Assembly: GCA_017427265.1 (NCBI GenBank) | Contig: JAFRTG010000006.1 | Span: 1 to 64,000 of the forward strand | Length of the DNA stretch: 64,000 nt | Source: Oscillospiraceae bacterium | GTDB taxonomy: Bacteria > Bacillota > Clostridia > Oscillospirales > Ruminococcaceae | Direction of reading: 5' to 3' | Shown here: piece after piece, positions 15,440 to 22,767 of the stretch | How the letters are laid out: each line of letters begins with the position of its first letter | How positions within the stretch are numbered: the stretch's first letter is position 1 | Made by a program: the position numbers and the translations under genes | Notes under the pieces: model-generated | The model's input: only the letters and a program-made list of their open reading frames with translations | Database searches by the model: none | What the model was told of the DNA's origin: nothing

Positions 15440-16624
15440 ATGGATATTATGGAAAAAGCACTGGCTGCGCATCAGGAATGGGGCGGCAAGCTCGACATCC
15501 GTTCCAAGGTTGCGATCAAGGATAAGGACGCACTTTCGGTTGCTTATACGCCGGGTGTTGCGCGTCCCTGCCTTGAAATCCAGAAGAACCCGTCGCTGTC
15601 CTACGACCTGACCGGCCGTGCCAATCTCGTCGCTGTCATCACAGACGGCACTGCGGTGCTCGGTCTCGGCGATATCGGCCCGCTGGCTTCCATGCCGGTC
15701 ATGGAGGGCAAATGTGCACTGTTCTCCGAATTCGGCGGCGTGCAGGCAATCCCGCTCTGTGTGGATACAAAAGACCCTGACGAATTCTGCAAGACTGTTT
15801 CTCTGATTGCAGGCAGCTTCGGCGGCATTAACTTGGAAGATATTTCTGCACCGCGCTGCTTTGAAATCGAGCGCAAGCTGAAGAAAATGGTTGATATCCC
15901 GGTATTCCATGATGACCAGCACGGCACGGCAGTTGTCGCATCCGCAGCAATCATGAACGCATCGAAGCTCGCAGGCAAGCAGCTCAGCGATCTGAAGGTC
16001 GTCATCAACGGCGCCGGTGCTGCCGGTGTGGCAATCGCAGAAATGCTGCTTTCGATCGGCGTACAGGATATTCTCATGCTCAACTCCAAGGGCATTGTCT
16101 GCGAGGGCGACAAGCTGTCCTCCGAGGCACTGACCTCGCTTTCTCAGCGCACGAACAAGCAGAAGATTCACGGCGGACTGGCAGATGCCATGAAGGGCGC
16201 CGATGTATTCATCGGTGTTTCCAAGCCGAATCTCGTTACGCCGGAGATGGTCAAATCCATGAATGACAAGCCGTTCATCTTTGCAATGGCGAACCCGACA
16301 CCGGAAATCATGCCGGATCTTGCAAAGGAAGCCGGCGCATTTGTCGTCGGAACCGGCCGCAGCGACTTCCCGAATCAGATCAACAATGTGCTGGCCTTCC
16401 CCGGCATCTTCAAGGGCGCGCTTTCTGTCCGCGCTTCGGATATCACCGAGGGCATGAAGCACGCTGCCGCTGCCGCGATTGCAGGCTGCGTGTCTGAATC
16501 TGAGCTCTCGCCGGAATGCGTCATTCCGAATCCGTTTGATCCGCATGTCGCACAGGCCGTTGCAGAGGCTGTTGCAGAAGCTGCAATCAAGGACGGCGTT
16601 GCGCGCATCTGCTCGGAAAAATGA
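15440..16624 (+). CDS. NAD(P)-dependent malic enzyme
   Basis: 394 residues, the short bacterial malic enzyme form. It converts malate to pyruvate and CO2 with reduction of NAD(P). Motifs: AYTPGVARPCLEI, VAVITDGTAVLGLGDIGP, INLEDISAPRCFEIERKL (metal-binding acidic residues), PVFHDDQHGTAVV and the dinucleotide fold VVINGAGAAGVAIAEML. The start at 15440 follows AAAGGAGTGTATC. Together with the sodium-pumping decarboxylase at 3.4 kb it suggests active C3/C4 acid interconversion, but the two loci are separate. The next gene overlaps its stop by ATGA. Confidence 0.93.
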   Translation: MDIMEKALAAHQEWGGKLDIRSKVAIKDKDALSVAYTPGVARPCLEIQKNPSLSYDLTGRANLVAVITDGTAVLGLGDIGPLASMPVMEGKCALFSEFGGVQAIPLCVDTKDPDEFCKTVSLIAGSFGGINLEDISAPRCFEIERKLKKMVDIPVFHDDQHGTAVVASAAIMNASKLAGKQLSDLKVVINGAGAAGVAIAEMLLSIGVQDILMLNSKGIVCEGDKLSSEALTSLSQRTNKQKIHGGLADAMKGADVFIGVSKPNLVTPEMVKSMNDKPFIFAMANPTPEIMPDLAKEAGAFVVGTGRSDFPNQINNVLAFPGIFKGALSVRASDITEGMKHAAAAAIAGCVSESELSPECVIPNPFDPHVAQAVAEAVAEAAIKDGVARICSEK

Positions 16625-17433
16625 TGCCGAAAATCATACCGGCAGCAGAATCGGGCGCACCGTCAAAGCTGCTGCTGACCGTTCTGCTGCTGATCGCACT
16701 GGCCGGCATTGTGCTCTTTCTCGGACCGATGTCTGTCCGGATCGTCAACATCGGAAATCTGTTCGGGCTTGGATGCAGTGTGCTGCTGCTGTGCTATGTC
16801 ATCTTTCATAAGCAAGTACACGCGCTGATCGGGAAAATCAGATCGGCTGCCGCCGGAAGAATCCTGCTTGCCGTGCTTGCGGTCTGTGTGATACTCGGCG
16901 TGCTGTACTGTCTGTTTCTCAGCGGGCTGATGCTGCGCGCTGCATACCGCAATCCGCAGGAAAAGCCGCAGGCTGTCATCGTGCTCGGCTGCAAGGTGCG
17001 CGGAACTACTCCGAGCCTGATGCTGTCGCGCCGCATCCGTGCTGCATATGATAAGCTGAATGCAGATCCTGCGCTGATCGCTGTTGTCTCCGGCGGAAAG
17101 GGCGATAATGAGGATATTTCCGAGGCGGAATGCATGGCGAACGAGCTGACACGTATGGGCATCGCGCCGGAACGCATTCTGCTGGAAAATCAGTCCACTT
17201 CAACGTCTGAAAATCTCCGGTTCTCAAAAGAACTGCTCGATCAGTACGGCATCACCGGCAATCTGCTGATTGCGACGGACGTTTATCACGAATACCGTGC
17301 GCAGATTCTCGCTGAAAAAGAAGGCCTGCCGGAGTGTTATGCTGCACCTGCACATACCTCATGGTATCTGGTTCCGACCTACTGGGTTCGGGAATGGTTC
17401 GGGCTTTCCCATGCTTTTGTATTCGGAACATAA
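16621..17433 (+). CDS. YdcF/SanA-like DUF218 membrane protein
   Basis: 270 residues. The first 110 hold three hydrophobic helices (about 19-40, 45-65 and 80-105). The DUF218 domain follows: AVIVLGCKVRGTTPSLMLSR, VVSGGKGDNEDISEAECMA, MGIAPERILLENQSTSTSEN and LIATDVYHEYRAQILAEK. Members are linked to cell envelope integrity and peptidoglycan or glycan metabolism, and the exact reaction is not known. The ATG overlaps the malic enzyme stop (ATGA), suggesting coupling. The gene ends at a hairpin terminator. Confidence 0.82.
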   Translation: MMPKIIPAAESGAPSKLLLTVLLLIALAGIVLFLGPMSVRIVNIGNLFGLGCSVLLLCYVIFHKQVHALIGKIRSAAAGRILLAVLAVCVILGVLYCLFLSGLMLRAAYRNPQEKPQAVIVLGCKVRGTTPSLMLSRRIRAAYDKLNADPALIAVVSGGKGDNEDISEAECMANELTRMGIAPERILLENQSTSTSENLRFSKELLDQYGITGNLLIATDVYHEYRAQILAEKEGLPECYAAPAHTSWYLVPTYWVREWFGLSHAFVFGT

Positions 17434-17443
17434 CTGTATTTTG

Positions 17444-17471
17444 AAACTGCCTGTCTGCGGACAGGCAGTTT
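17444..17471 (+). terminator. Intrinsic terminator after the DUF218 gene
   Basis: Stem AAACTGCCTGTC / GACAGGCAGTTT, 12 bp, with a 4-nt loop and a weak T tail (TTTCTG). Confidence 0.7.
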
Positions 17472-17520
17472 CTGTGTCGGAAATTTACTGGTTAAAAGCA
17501 AAAAAATCTTTGTGAAAATA

Positions 17521-17549
17521 TTGACAAAGTCTCAAAAATAGGGTATAAT
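17521..17549 (+). promoter_or_regulatory. ddh promoter
   Basis: TTGACA (17521-17526) - 17 nt - TATAAT (17544-17549). Confidence 0.78.
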
Positions 17550-17588
17550 ATACAATGTAAATTTTTATGCGTCAAGGAGGGCGTACCA

Positions 17589-18578
17589 ATGAGTCAGATT
17601 CGTATTGGCATTGTCGGTTACGGCAACCTCGGAAAAGGTGTCGAACTTGCAATCCGCAGTAATCCTGATATGAAACTTGCGTTTGTTGCCACACGCCGTG
17701 CACCGGAAAATGTAACCATCAAAACCGAAAATGTTCCGGTATACCAGTATAATGATCTTGCTGCTCATACGGATGAAGCAGATGTGGTGATCGTCTGCGG
17801 CGGTTCCGCAACCGATCTGCCGCAGCAGACACCGGAGCTTGCAAAGCTGTTCAATGTCGTTGACAGCTTCGATACACATGCACGTATTCCGGAGCATTTT
17901 GGCAATGTCGATGCTGCCGCAAAAGAAACCGCTCATGTTGCCATGATTTCCGTCGGCTGGGATCCGGGCATGTTCTCGCTTGCACGCCTTTACGGCAACT
18001 GCATTCTGCCGGACGGCAAGGACTATACCTTCTGGGGCAAGGGCGTCAGCCAGGGTCATTCCGATGCAATCCGCCGTGTCGAGGGCGTTCAGGACGGCAA
18101 GCAGTACACCGTGCCGGTTGAAGCCGCAATGGATGCAGTCCGCCGCGGTGAGCAGCCGGAGCTGACAACCCGCCAGAAGCATCACCGTGAGTGCTTTGTT
18201 GTCGCAAAGCCGGGCGCTGATCTTGCAAAGATCGAGCATGATATCAAGACCATGCCGAACTATTTTGATGAATATGATACGACTGTTCACTTTATCTCGC
18301 AGGAGGAGCTGAACCGCGATCATGCCGGCATTCCGCACGGCGGATTTGTAATGCGCAGCGGTGTCTCCGGCGAGAACGGCGAGCACAAGCATCTCATCGA
18401 ATACAGCCTGAAGCTCGACTCCAATCCGGAGTTCACAACCAATGTTCTTGTTGCATTTGCACGCGCTGCAGCGCGCCTTTCTGCTGAGAAAAACTACGGA
18501 TGCAAGACTGTTTTCGATATTCCGCCTGCATATCTTTCGCCGCTTGACGGCGCAGATTTGCGCGCACATCTTCTCTGA
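17589..18578 (+). CDS. ddh: meso-Diaminopimelate D-dehydrogenase
   Basis: 329 residues, the length of Ddh, which makes meso-diaminopimelate in one step from tetrahydrodipicolinate and ammonia with NADPH for lysine and peptidoglycan. The N-terminal Rossmann motif is IGIVGYGNLGKGVELAI. Family stretches include VVIVCGGSATDLPQQTPEL, VVDSFDTHARIPEHF, SVGWDPGMFSL, FWGKGVSQGHSDAIRRVEGV and the C-terminal LEYSLKL-like IEYSLKLDSNPEFT. The start at 17589 follows AAGGAGGGCGTACCA. Single gene with its own promoter. Confidence 0.95.
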   Translation: MSQIRIGIVGYGNLGKGVELAIRSNPDMKLAFVATRRAPENVTIKTENVPVYQYNDLAAHTDEADVVIVCGGSATDLPQQTPELAKLFNVVDSFDTHARIPEHFGNVDAAAKETAHVAMISVGWDPGMFSLARLYGNCILPDGKDYTFWGKGVSQGHSDAIRRVEGVQDGKQYTVPVEAAMDAVRRGEQPELTTRQKHHRECFVVAKPGADLAKIEHDIKTMPNYFDEYDTTVHFISQEELNRDHAGIPHGGFVMRSGVSGENGEHKHLIEYSLKLDSNPEFTTNVLVAFARAAARLSAEKNYGCKTVFDIPPAYLSPLDGADLRAHLL

Positions 18579-18675
18579 GCTGAATGATCCTCCGCTGTCA
18601 ATATGTAAAATTCGCCAAGATTTGCAGATGATTCGACTTGTTTCTGATTGAAAAATCCGAATTATCGAATTCGAT

Positions 18676-18705
18676 TTGACAAATCACGTATTTTCGTTAT
18701 ATAAT
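18676..18705 (+). promoter_or_regulatory. HU gene promoter
   Basis: TTGACA (18676-18681) - 18 nt - TATAAT (18700-18705). An imperfect inverted repeat AAATCCGAAT...ATTCGATTT (about 18653-18677) lies against the -35 and could be an operator. Confidence 0.7.
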
Positions 18706-18740
18706 ACATGTAGACTTTATTTTTAGGAGGATCTCTCACA

Positions 18741-19022
18741 ATGAAGAAGAACGATCTGGTTGCAGCGATCGCTGCAAAGGAAAATTGCCCGAAGAAGGAA
18801 GCAGACAAGGCTCTGAATCTGGTTCTCGATGCCATCACAGAGGCACTTGTCAAGGGCGAAAAGGTATCTATTACCGGTTTCGGTACGTTTGAAGTTCATG
18901 AGCGTCCGGCAAGACAGTGCAAGAATCCGCGTACCGGCGAGATCATGACGACGAAGCCGTGCAATGCACTTGCTTTCAAGGCCGGCAAGACCCTGAAGGA
19001 TGCAGTTAATCCGGAAAAGTAA
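18741..19022 (+). CDS. HU family DNA-binding protein
   Basis: 93 residues, a full HU/IHF-type chromosomal protein. The beta-arm sequence GFGTFEVHERPARQCKNPRTG and the preceding VKGEKVSITGFGTF are diagnostic. It compacts and bends DNA. RBS AGGAGG lies just before the start. It is followed 32 nt later by a histone-tail-like protein gene with no terminator between, so the two are probably co-transcribed. Confidence 0.95.
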   Translation: MKKNDLVAAIAAKENCPKKEADKALNLVLDAITEALVKGEKVSITGFGTFEVHERPARQCKNPRTGEIMTTKPCNALAFKAGKTLKDAVNPEK

Positions 19023-19054
19023 ATTTTCTTGAATCAGGCAGAGGAGGGAACATT

Positions 19055-19474
19055 ATGCCGAGAGCAAAAAAGGAAGCTGCTGCTGAAGCAGTAGAAAAGG
19101 TTAAGGCTGTTGCCGTTGATGCGAAAGCAACCGTAAAGGCTGCTGCTGAAACAGTCGCGGATAAGGCTGAGATTGTTGTCGAGAAGGCAAAAACCGCAGC
19201 AAAAACTACCCGCGCCGCAAAGAAGAGTGCTGAAAAAGCAATAAAGGCTCCGCGTGTTAAAAAAGCTGCTGCAATCGAGACGAAGGTCGTCATTGAACTG
19301 CCGTCGGTTTCTGAATCTGCAGATACGCTTGTGGAGCGTGCAAAAGCTGACTGGACTGCCAAGGGCAATTCTCTCGACGATATGAAGCAGCTGACGCTTT
19401 ATATCAATGCTGCAGAGGGCATGGTTTATTACGTTGTAAATGATGATTACCTCTCCGGCAATTTTGCAATCTGA
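19055..19474 (+). CDS. Lys/Ala-rich histone-tail-like protein with DUF6465-type C-terminus
   Basis: 139 residues in two parts. Residues 1-75 are almost only Ala, Lys, Val, Glu and Thr (for example AAKTTRAAKKSAEKAIKAPR), like the H1-type tails of bacterial nucleoid proteins. Residues 76-139 are a compact domain (ETKVVIELPSVSESADTLV, LTLYINAAEGMVYYVVND) resembling DUF6465, which is common in clostridial genomes. That name is from memory. Its place right after HU suggests a role in nucleoid structure. It ends at a terminator at 19482-19514. Confidence 0.7.
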   Translation: MPRAKKEAAAEAVEKVKAVAVDAKATVKAAAETVADKAEIVVEKAKTAAKTTRAAKKSAEKAIKAPRVKKAAAIETKVVIELPSVSESADTLVERAKADWTAKGNSLDDMKQLTLYINAAEGMVYYVVNDDYLSGNFAI

Positions 19475-19481
19475 TGATGAC

Positions 19482-19514
19482 GAAAAAACGCATCGGGCAA
19501 CCGGTGCGTTTTTC
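19482..19514 (+). terminator. Intrinsic terminator of the HU - histone-like unit
   Basis: GAAAAAACGCA-T-CGG GCAA CCG-G-TGCGTTTTTC stem-loop with a T run. Confidence 0.8.
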
Positions 19515-19577
19515 ATATTTATGCATATTCCGAATGATTCGGTCAATACTCCTTTCAGAATGGAAAGGGGTATTTTT

Positions 19578-21173
19578 ATGCGTCAAAAGCCTTACCGGCT
19601 GCTGATTGCAGCAGCAATTCTGTTCCTTTGCATGTCAGGCGTCATGGTTCGCCTGTTCTCCGTATCAGCCGGCGGCAAAACCGCAGCAGCGGGAATCCGG
19701 CAGGGGACTTATCATTTGCATGTTCCTGTCTCCGGCGGCATGATCTATGACCGGAATTTTGTACCGCTGAACCAATCGCAGCAGCGCATTCTGGCCGTTG
19801 TCAATCCTGTTCCGGAGACAGTTGCATCCGTTTGGATCAAGCTCCGGAACCGCTCGGATGTGACAGAACAGCTGCAGAAGCATGTCCCCTTTGTCTGCGA
19901 ACTGACAGAGCCGGCAGAATCCTCTGCGAACCTCATTGTATTGAACGGGATGGAAAAAGCACCCGGAGCCGTTCCTGCACAGCATCTGATCGGTTACCGG
20001 CAAAACGGCTCAGGAATCGCGGGACTTGAAAAAGCCTATGCACCTTGGCTTGAAACCTGCAGCGCGGAAGCCGATATCGTTTTTTCTGTGAATGCGCGGG
20101 GAGAAGTTCTTGCCGGCGGTGAAAGCAGTGCTGTCATGACCGGAAACGGAACCGGCGGAATCGTAACAACACTGCATGCCGAAATGCAGAGGATTACAGA
20201 GTCGGCGCTTGCAGGGATTGCACCGAATGCCGGCGCTGCAATCGTGCTGGATGTGCAAACCGGCGAAATCATGGCCTGTGCCAGTACGCCGGTTTATAAT
20301 CCGGACGATCTTGCATCTGCGCTGAACCGCTCGGACGCACCCTTTGTCAACCGGGCGCTTTCAGCATACAGTGTCGGTTCCGTATTCAAGCTCGTGACTG
20401 CTGCTGCTGCGCTTGAAAGCGGTTTCTCGACACAATATATGTATGACTGTACCGGTGACATTGAGTTCTACGGTCAGCGCTTTCGCTGCCACGACCTCAG
20501 CGGCCACGGACTGCTGAATATGCAAAAAGCACTGGTCAAATCATGCAACCCATATTTTATTTCGCTGAGCAGGCTGCTTGCGCCGGATATGCTGCACGAT
20601 ACAGCGGAAGCGTTCGGATTCGGAACGGAGAACATTCTGGCGCCCGGCCTTGCTGGTGCCGCCGGCTATCTGCCTTCCGAGGATGAACTGCGTGTGGAAG
20701 CGGAAAAAGCCAATTTCAGCTTCGGACAGGGCAAGCTGCTCGCAACCCCGTTGCAGATTGCAGCTATGACAGCCTGCATCGCAAACGACGGGATCTACAC
20801 AGAGCCGAGCCTGATCCGAGGTCTGACGGATGACGGGCAAACGCTTCTGCCCGGACAGAAGCCGGAACAGCACCGCACTGTCGGGAAGGAAACGTCCGGG
20901 AAGCTGCGCCGCATGATGGCTGCCGTTCTCGCAGATCAGCAGACTGCAAACGCCCGGCCTGCCGGAATTCGTGCAGCCGGCAAGACCTCAACCGCCCAGA
21001 CGGGCCGGTTTGACCCCGACGGAAAAGAATACTGCCATGCATGGATGACCGGATTCTTTCCGCTTGCCCGCCCGGAATATGCGGTGACTGTTTTTGTTGA
21101 GGACGGCGGTTCAGGGAATCAGGCGGCAGCGCCGGTATTCCGGGAGATTATTGAACAGATCGCGGATTTATGA
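19578..21173 (+). CDS. Class B penicillin-binding protein (transpeptidase)
   Basis: 531 residues. One membrane anchor (about 7-28, LLIAAAILFLCMSGVMVRLF), a dimerisation-type domain (LHVPVSGGMIYDRNFVPLNQ), then the transpeptidase: SxxK in SVGSVFKLVTAAAAL, SxN in VKSCNPYF, and KTG as AGKTSTAQTG. Class B PBPs cross-link peptidoglycan. The short N-terminal part and lack of PASTA repeats fit a FtsI/SpoVD-like protein or a sporulation-type relative, but I cannot tell which. ATG 19578 follows GGAAAGGGG; an upstream in-frame region overlaps the preceding gene and its terminator and was dropped. Its last 6 nt overlap the end of the convergent amidase gene. Confidence 0.88.
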   Translation: MRQKPYRLLIAAAILFLCMSGVMVRLFSVSAGGKTAAAGIRQGTYHLHVPVSGGMIYDRNFVPLNQSQQRILAVVNPVPETVASVWIKLRNRSDVTEQLQKHVPFVCELTEPAESSANLIVLNGMEKAPGAVPAQHLIGYRQNGSGIAGLEKAYAPWLETCSAEADIVFSVNARGEVLAGGESSAVMTGNGTGGIVTTLHAEMQRITESALAGIAPNAGAAIVLDVQTGEIMACASTPVYNPDDLASALNRSDAPFVNRALSAYSVGSVFKLVTAAAALESGFSTQYMYDCTGDIEFYGQRFRCHDLSGHGLLNMQKALVKSCNPYFISLSRLLAPDMLHDTAEAFGFGTENILAPGLAGAAGYLPSEDELRVEAEKANFSFGQGKLLATPLQIAAMTACIANDGIYTEPSLIRGLTDDGQTLLPGQKPEQHRTVGKETSGKLRRMMAAVLADQQTANARPAGIRAAGKTSTAQTGRFDPDGKEYCHAWMTGFFPLARPEYAVTVFVEDGGSGNQAAAPVFREIIEQIADL

Positions 21174-21911
21174 AAGCCGGATATACTCCTCGCTGACATA
21201 TCCTGTTATGCCGTTGTATTCGGTCACAAACCATCCGTCAGTTTCACCGAACAGAATCAGCTGCGTTCCGTCGGGAATCTGCGTCAGGATTTTTCCGTTC
21301 AGCGCGGGATAATCGCGCAGATTCAAACGGGCGCCGCCGGTTTCCGTGATTCCGTAAAACGGCTCTGCGGAAGTTACAAACGGAATACCGAAGTAATCCG
21401 TCAGAGAAAGAACCAGCGTCTGCGCAATCCGGTCCAGATTCCCGCGAATCCATTTTTCATCCTCTGCGTTGTCATGATAGCCGATTTCCGCAAGCACCGC
21501 AACCGCCTTTGTACGCAGAACCTCACCGAGGCTTTCCGTCGGTCTTGCAGTGACCTGATTGGGCAGCGGATAAATACGCTGCAGATTGTTTGCAAGAATG
21601 GTTGCAAGCAGCTCACTGTCACGGCTGGACGGTGCGTAGTAGACATCAATCCCGCGGAGAATGCCTGCAAACTGCTGCGGCGCCGCATTGGAATGCAGTG
21701 CCAGATGAACGTCGAATTTTCCGGCATTGGAATCGGCAATGGCACCTGCCACATTGCGTGCCGGATCATTCCGGACAAAGCTGATCCCGCTTGCCCGCAG
21801 ATACGGTTCCATCAGATTGGCCAGCCGATTCATCACAGATTCTTCGGTCTGACCGTCTGTCAGATAGGGATTCCACTCCTGTGTTGAGGGACTCAGGAAA
21901 ATACGCGGCAT
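21168..21911 (-). CDS. N-acetylmuramoyl-L-alanine amidase with C-terminal SH3b domain
   Basis: 247 residues. The amidase_3 fold begins IFLSPSTQEWNPY, a variant of the first zinc-site region in which the usual His is not obvious. LALHSNAAP holds the second zinc His, and AVLAEIGYHDN the catalytic Glu region. Residues about 180-247 form an SH3b domain (LNLRDYPALNGKILTQIPDG, VTEYNGITGYVSEEYI) that binds the wall. No signal peptide is present, which is also seen in phage- or spore-type amidases. ATG 21911 is preferred over 21920 because GAGGTG then sits 6 nt upstream. It overlaps the PBP gene tail to tail by 6 nt. Confidence 0.82.
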   Translation of the reverse strand: MPRIFLSPSTQEWNPYLTDGQTEESVMNRLANLMEPYLRASGISFVRNDPARNVAGAIADSNAGKFDVHLALHSNAAPQQFAGILRGIDVYYAPSSRDSELLATILANNLQRIYPLPNQVTARPTESLGEVLRTKAVAVLAEIGYHDNAEDEKWIRGNLDRIAQTLVLSLTDYFGIPFVTSAEPFYGITETGGARLNLRDYPALNGKILTQIPDGTQLILFGETDGWFVTEYNGITGYVSEEYIRLS

Positions 21912-21990
21912 AACATGCACCTCTTTCTGAAATATTGATATATATTATGCGGAGAACGCTGAATTTGTGCACAAAAATTTGCAAAACCCC

Positions 21991-22019
21991 TTGCCTTTTT
22001 TTCTCAAATCCTGTATAAT
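21991..22019 (+). promoter_or_regulatory. Promoter of the OmpR-type two-component operon
   Basis: TTGCCT (21991-21996) - 17 nt - TATAAT (22014-22019). Confidence 0.7.
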
Positions 22020-22035
22020 AGTATAAAGGAATATT

Positions 22036-22731
22036 ATGGGAAGGGTGAGATCTTTGCGTATCCTTTTAGTTGAAGATGAGCATGCGCTCTCCGATGCATT
22101 GGTTCAGATCTTTCACAAGAACAAATATATTGTTGATGCCTGTTATGACGGCGAAACCGGACTTGACAATGCACTCTCTGATATCTACGATATCATCGTG
22201 CTCGATGTGATGCTCCCGAAAATGAACGGACTGGATGTCCTGCGCGAGATTCGCAGAAACAAGCTCAAAACGCCGGTTCTGCTGCTGACCGCAAAGGATA
22301 CCGTTGCAGATAAGGTTTCGGGACTGGATGTCGGTGCCGATGACTATATGACAAAGCCGTTTTCTTCTGATGAGCTGCTTGCAAGAATCCGCTCGCTCTA
22401 CCGGCGGAATGCGAACGCAATCTTTGAAAACGTGCTGACATGGAGCGATCTGACGCTGAATCTTTCTACATACGAACTGTTCTGCGGAAAAAGCTCCTTC
22501 AAGCTCGGTCTGAAAGAATTCTCCATGATGGAGCTGTTCCTCAAAAACGGCAGCCGGATTCTTTCAAAGGAAACGCTGATTGTCAAAATCTGGGGATACG
22601 AATCCGACGCCGAGAATAACAATGTTGAGGTTTATGTCAGTTTTCTACGCAAGAAGCTCGCGCACATGAAGTCGAAAGTGGCAATCAAAACCGTCCGCGG
22701 TGTCGGTTACTGTCTGGAGGAAAAGGACTGA
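22036..22731 (+). CDS. OmpR/PhoB-family response regulator
   Basis: 231 residues. The receiver domain has the acidic pair VEDEH, phospho-acceptor Asp57 in IIVLDVMLPKMNGLDVL, the Thr in LLLTAKD and the Lys in MTKPFSSDELLARI. A winged-helix DNA-binding domain follows (about 130-228, FKLGLKEFSMMELFLKNG, NNVEVYVSFLRKKL, IKTVRGVGYCLEE). A TTG start at 22054 (LRILLVEDEH, behind GGGTGAG) is an alternative. It is 36 nt upstream of its partner kinase. The target genes are unknown. Confidence 0.92.
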   Translation: MGRVRSLRILLVEDEHALSDALVQIFHKNKYIVDACYDGETGLDNALSDIYDIIVLDVMLPKMNGLDVLREIRRNKLKTPVLLLTAKDTVADKVSGLDVGADDYMTKPFSSDELLARIRSLYRRNANAIFENVLTWSDLTLNLSTYELFCGKSSFKLGLKEFSMMELFLKNGSRILSKETLIVKIWGYESDAENNNVEVYVSFLRKKLAHMKSKVAIKTVRGVGYCLEEKD

Positions 22732-22767
22732 CCGCAGCGCGACTCTGCCGAAAGGAGGCGATGTCCG

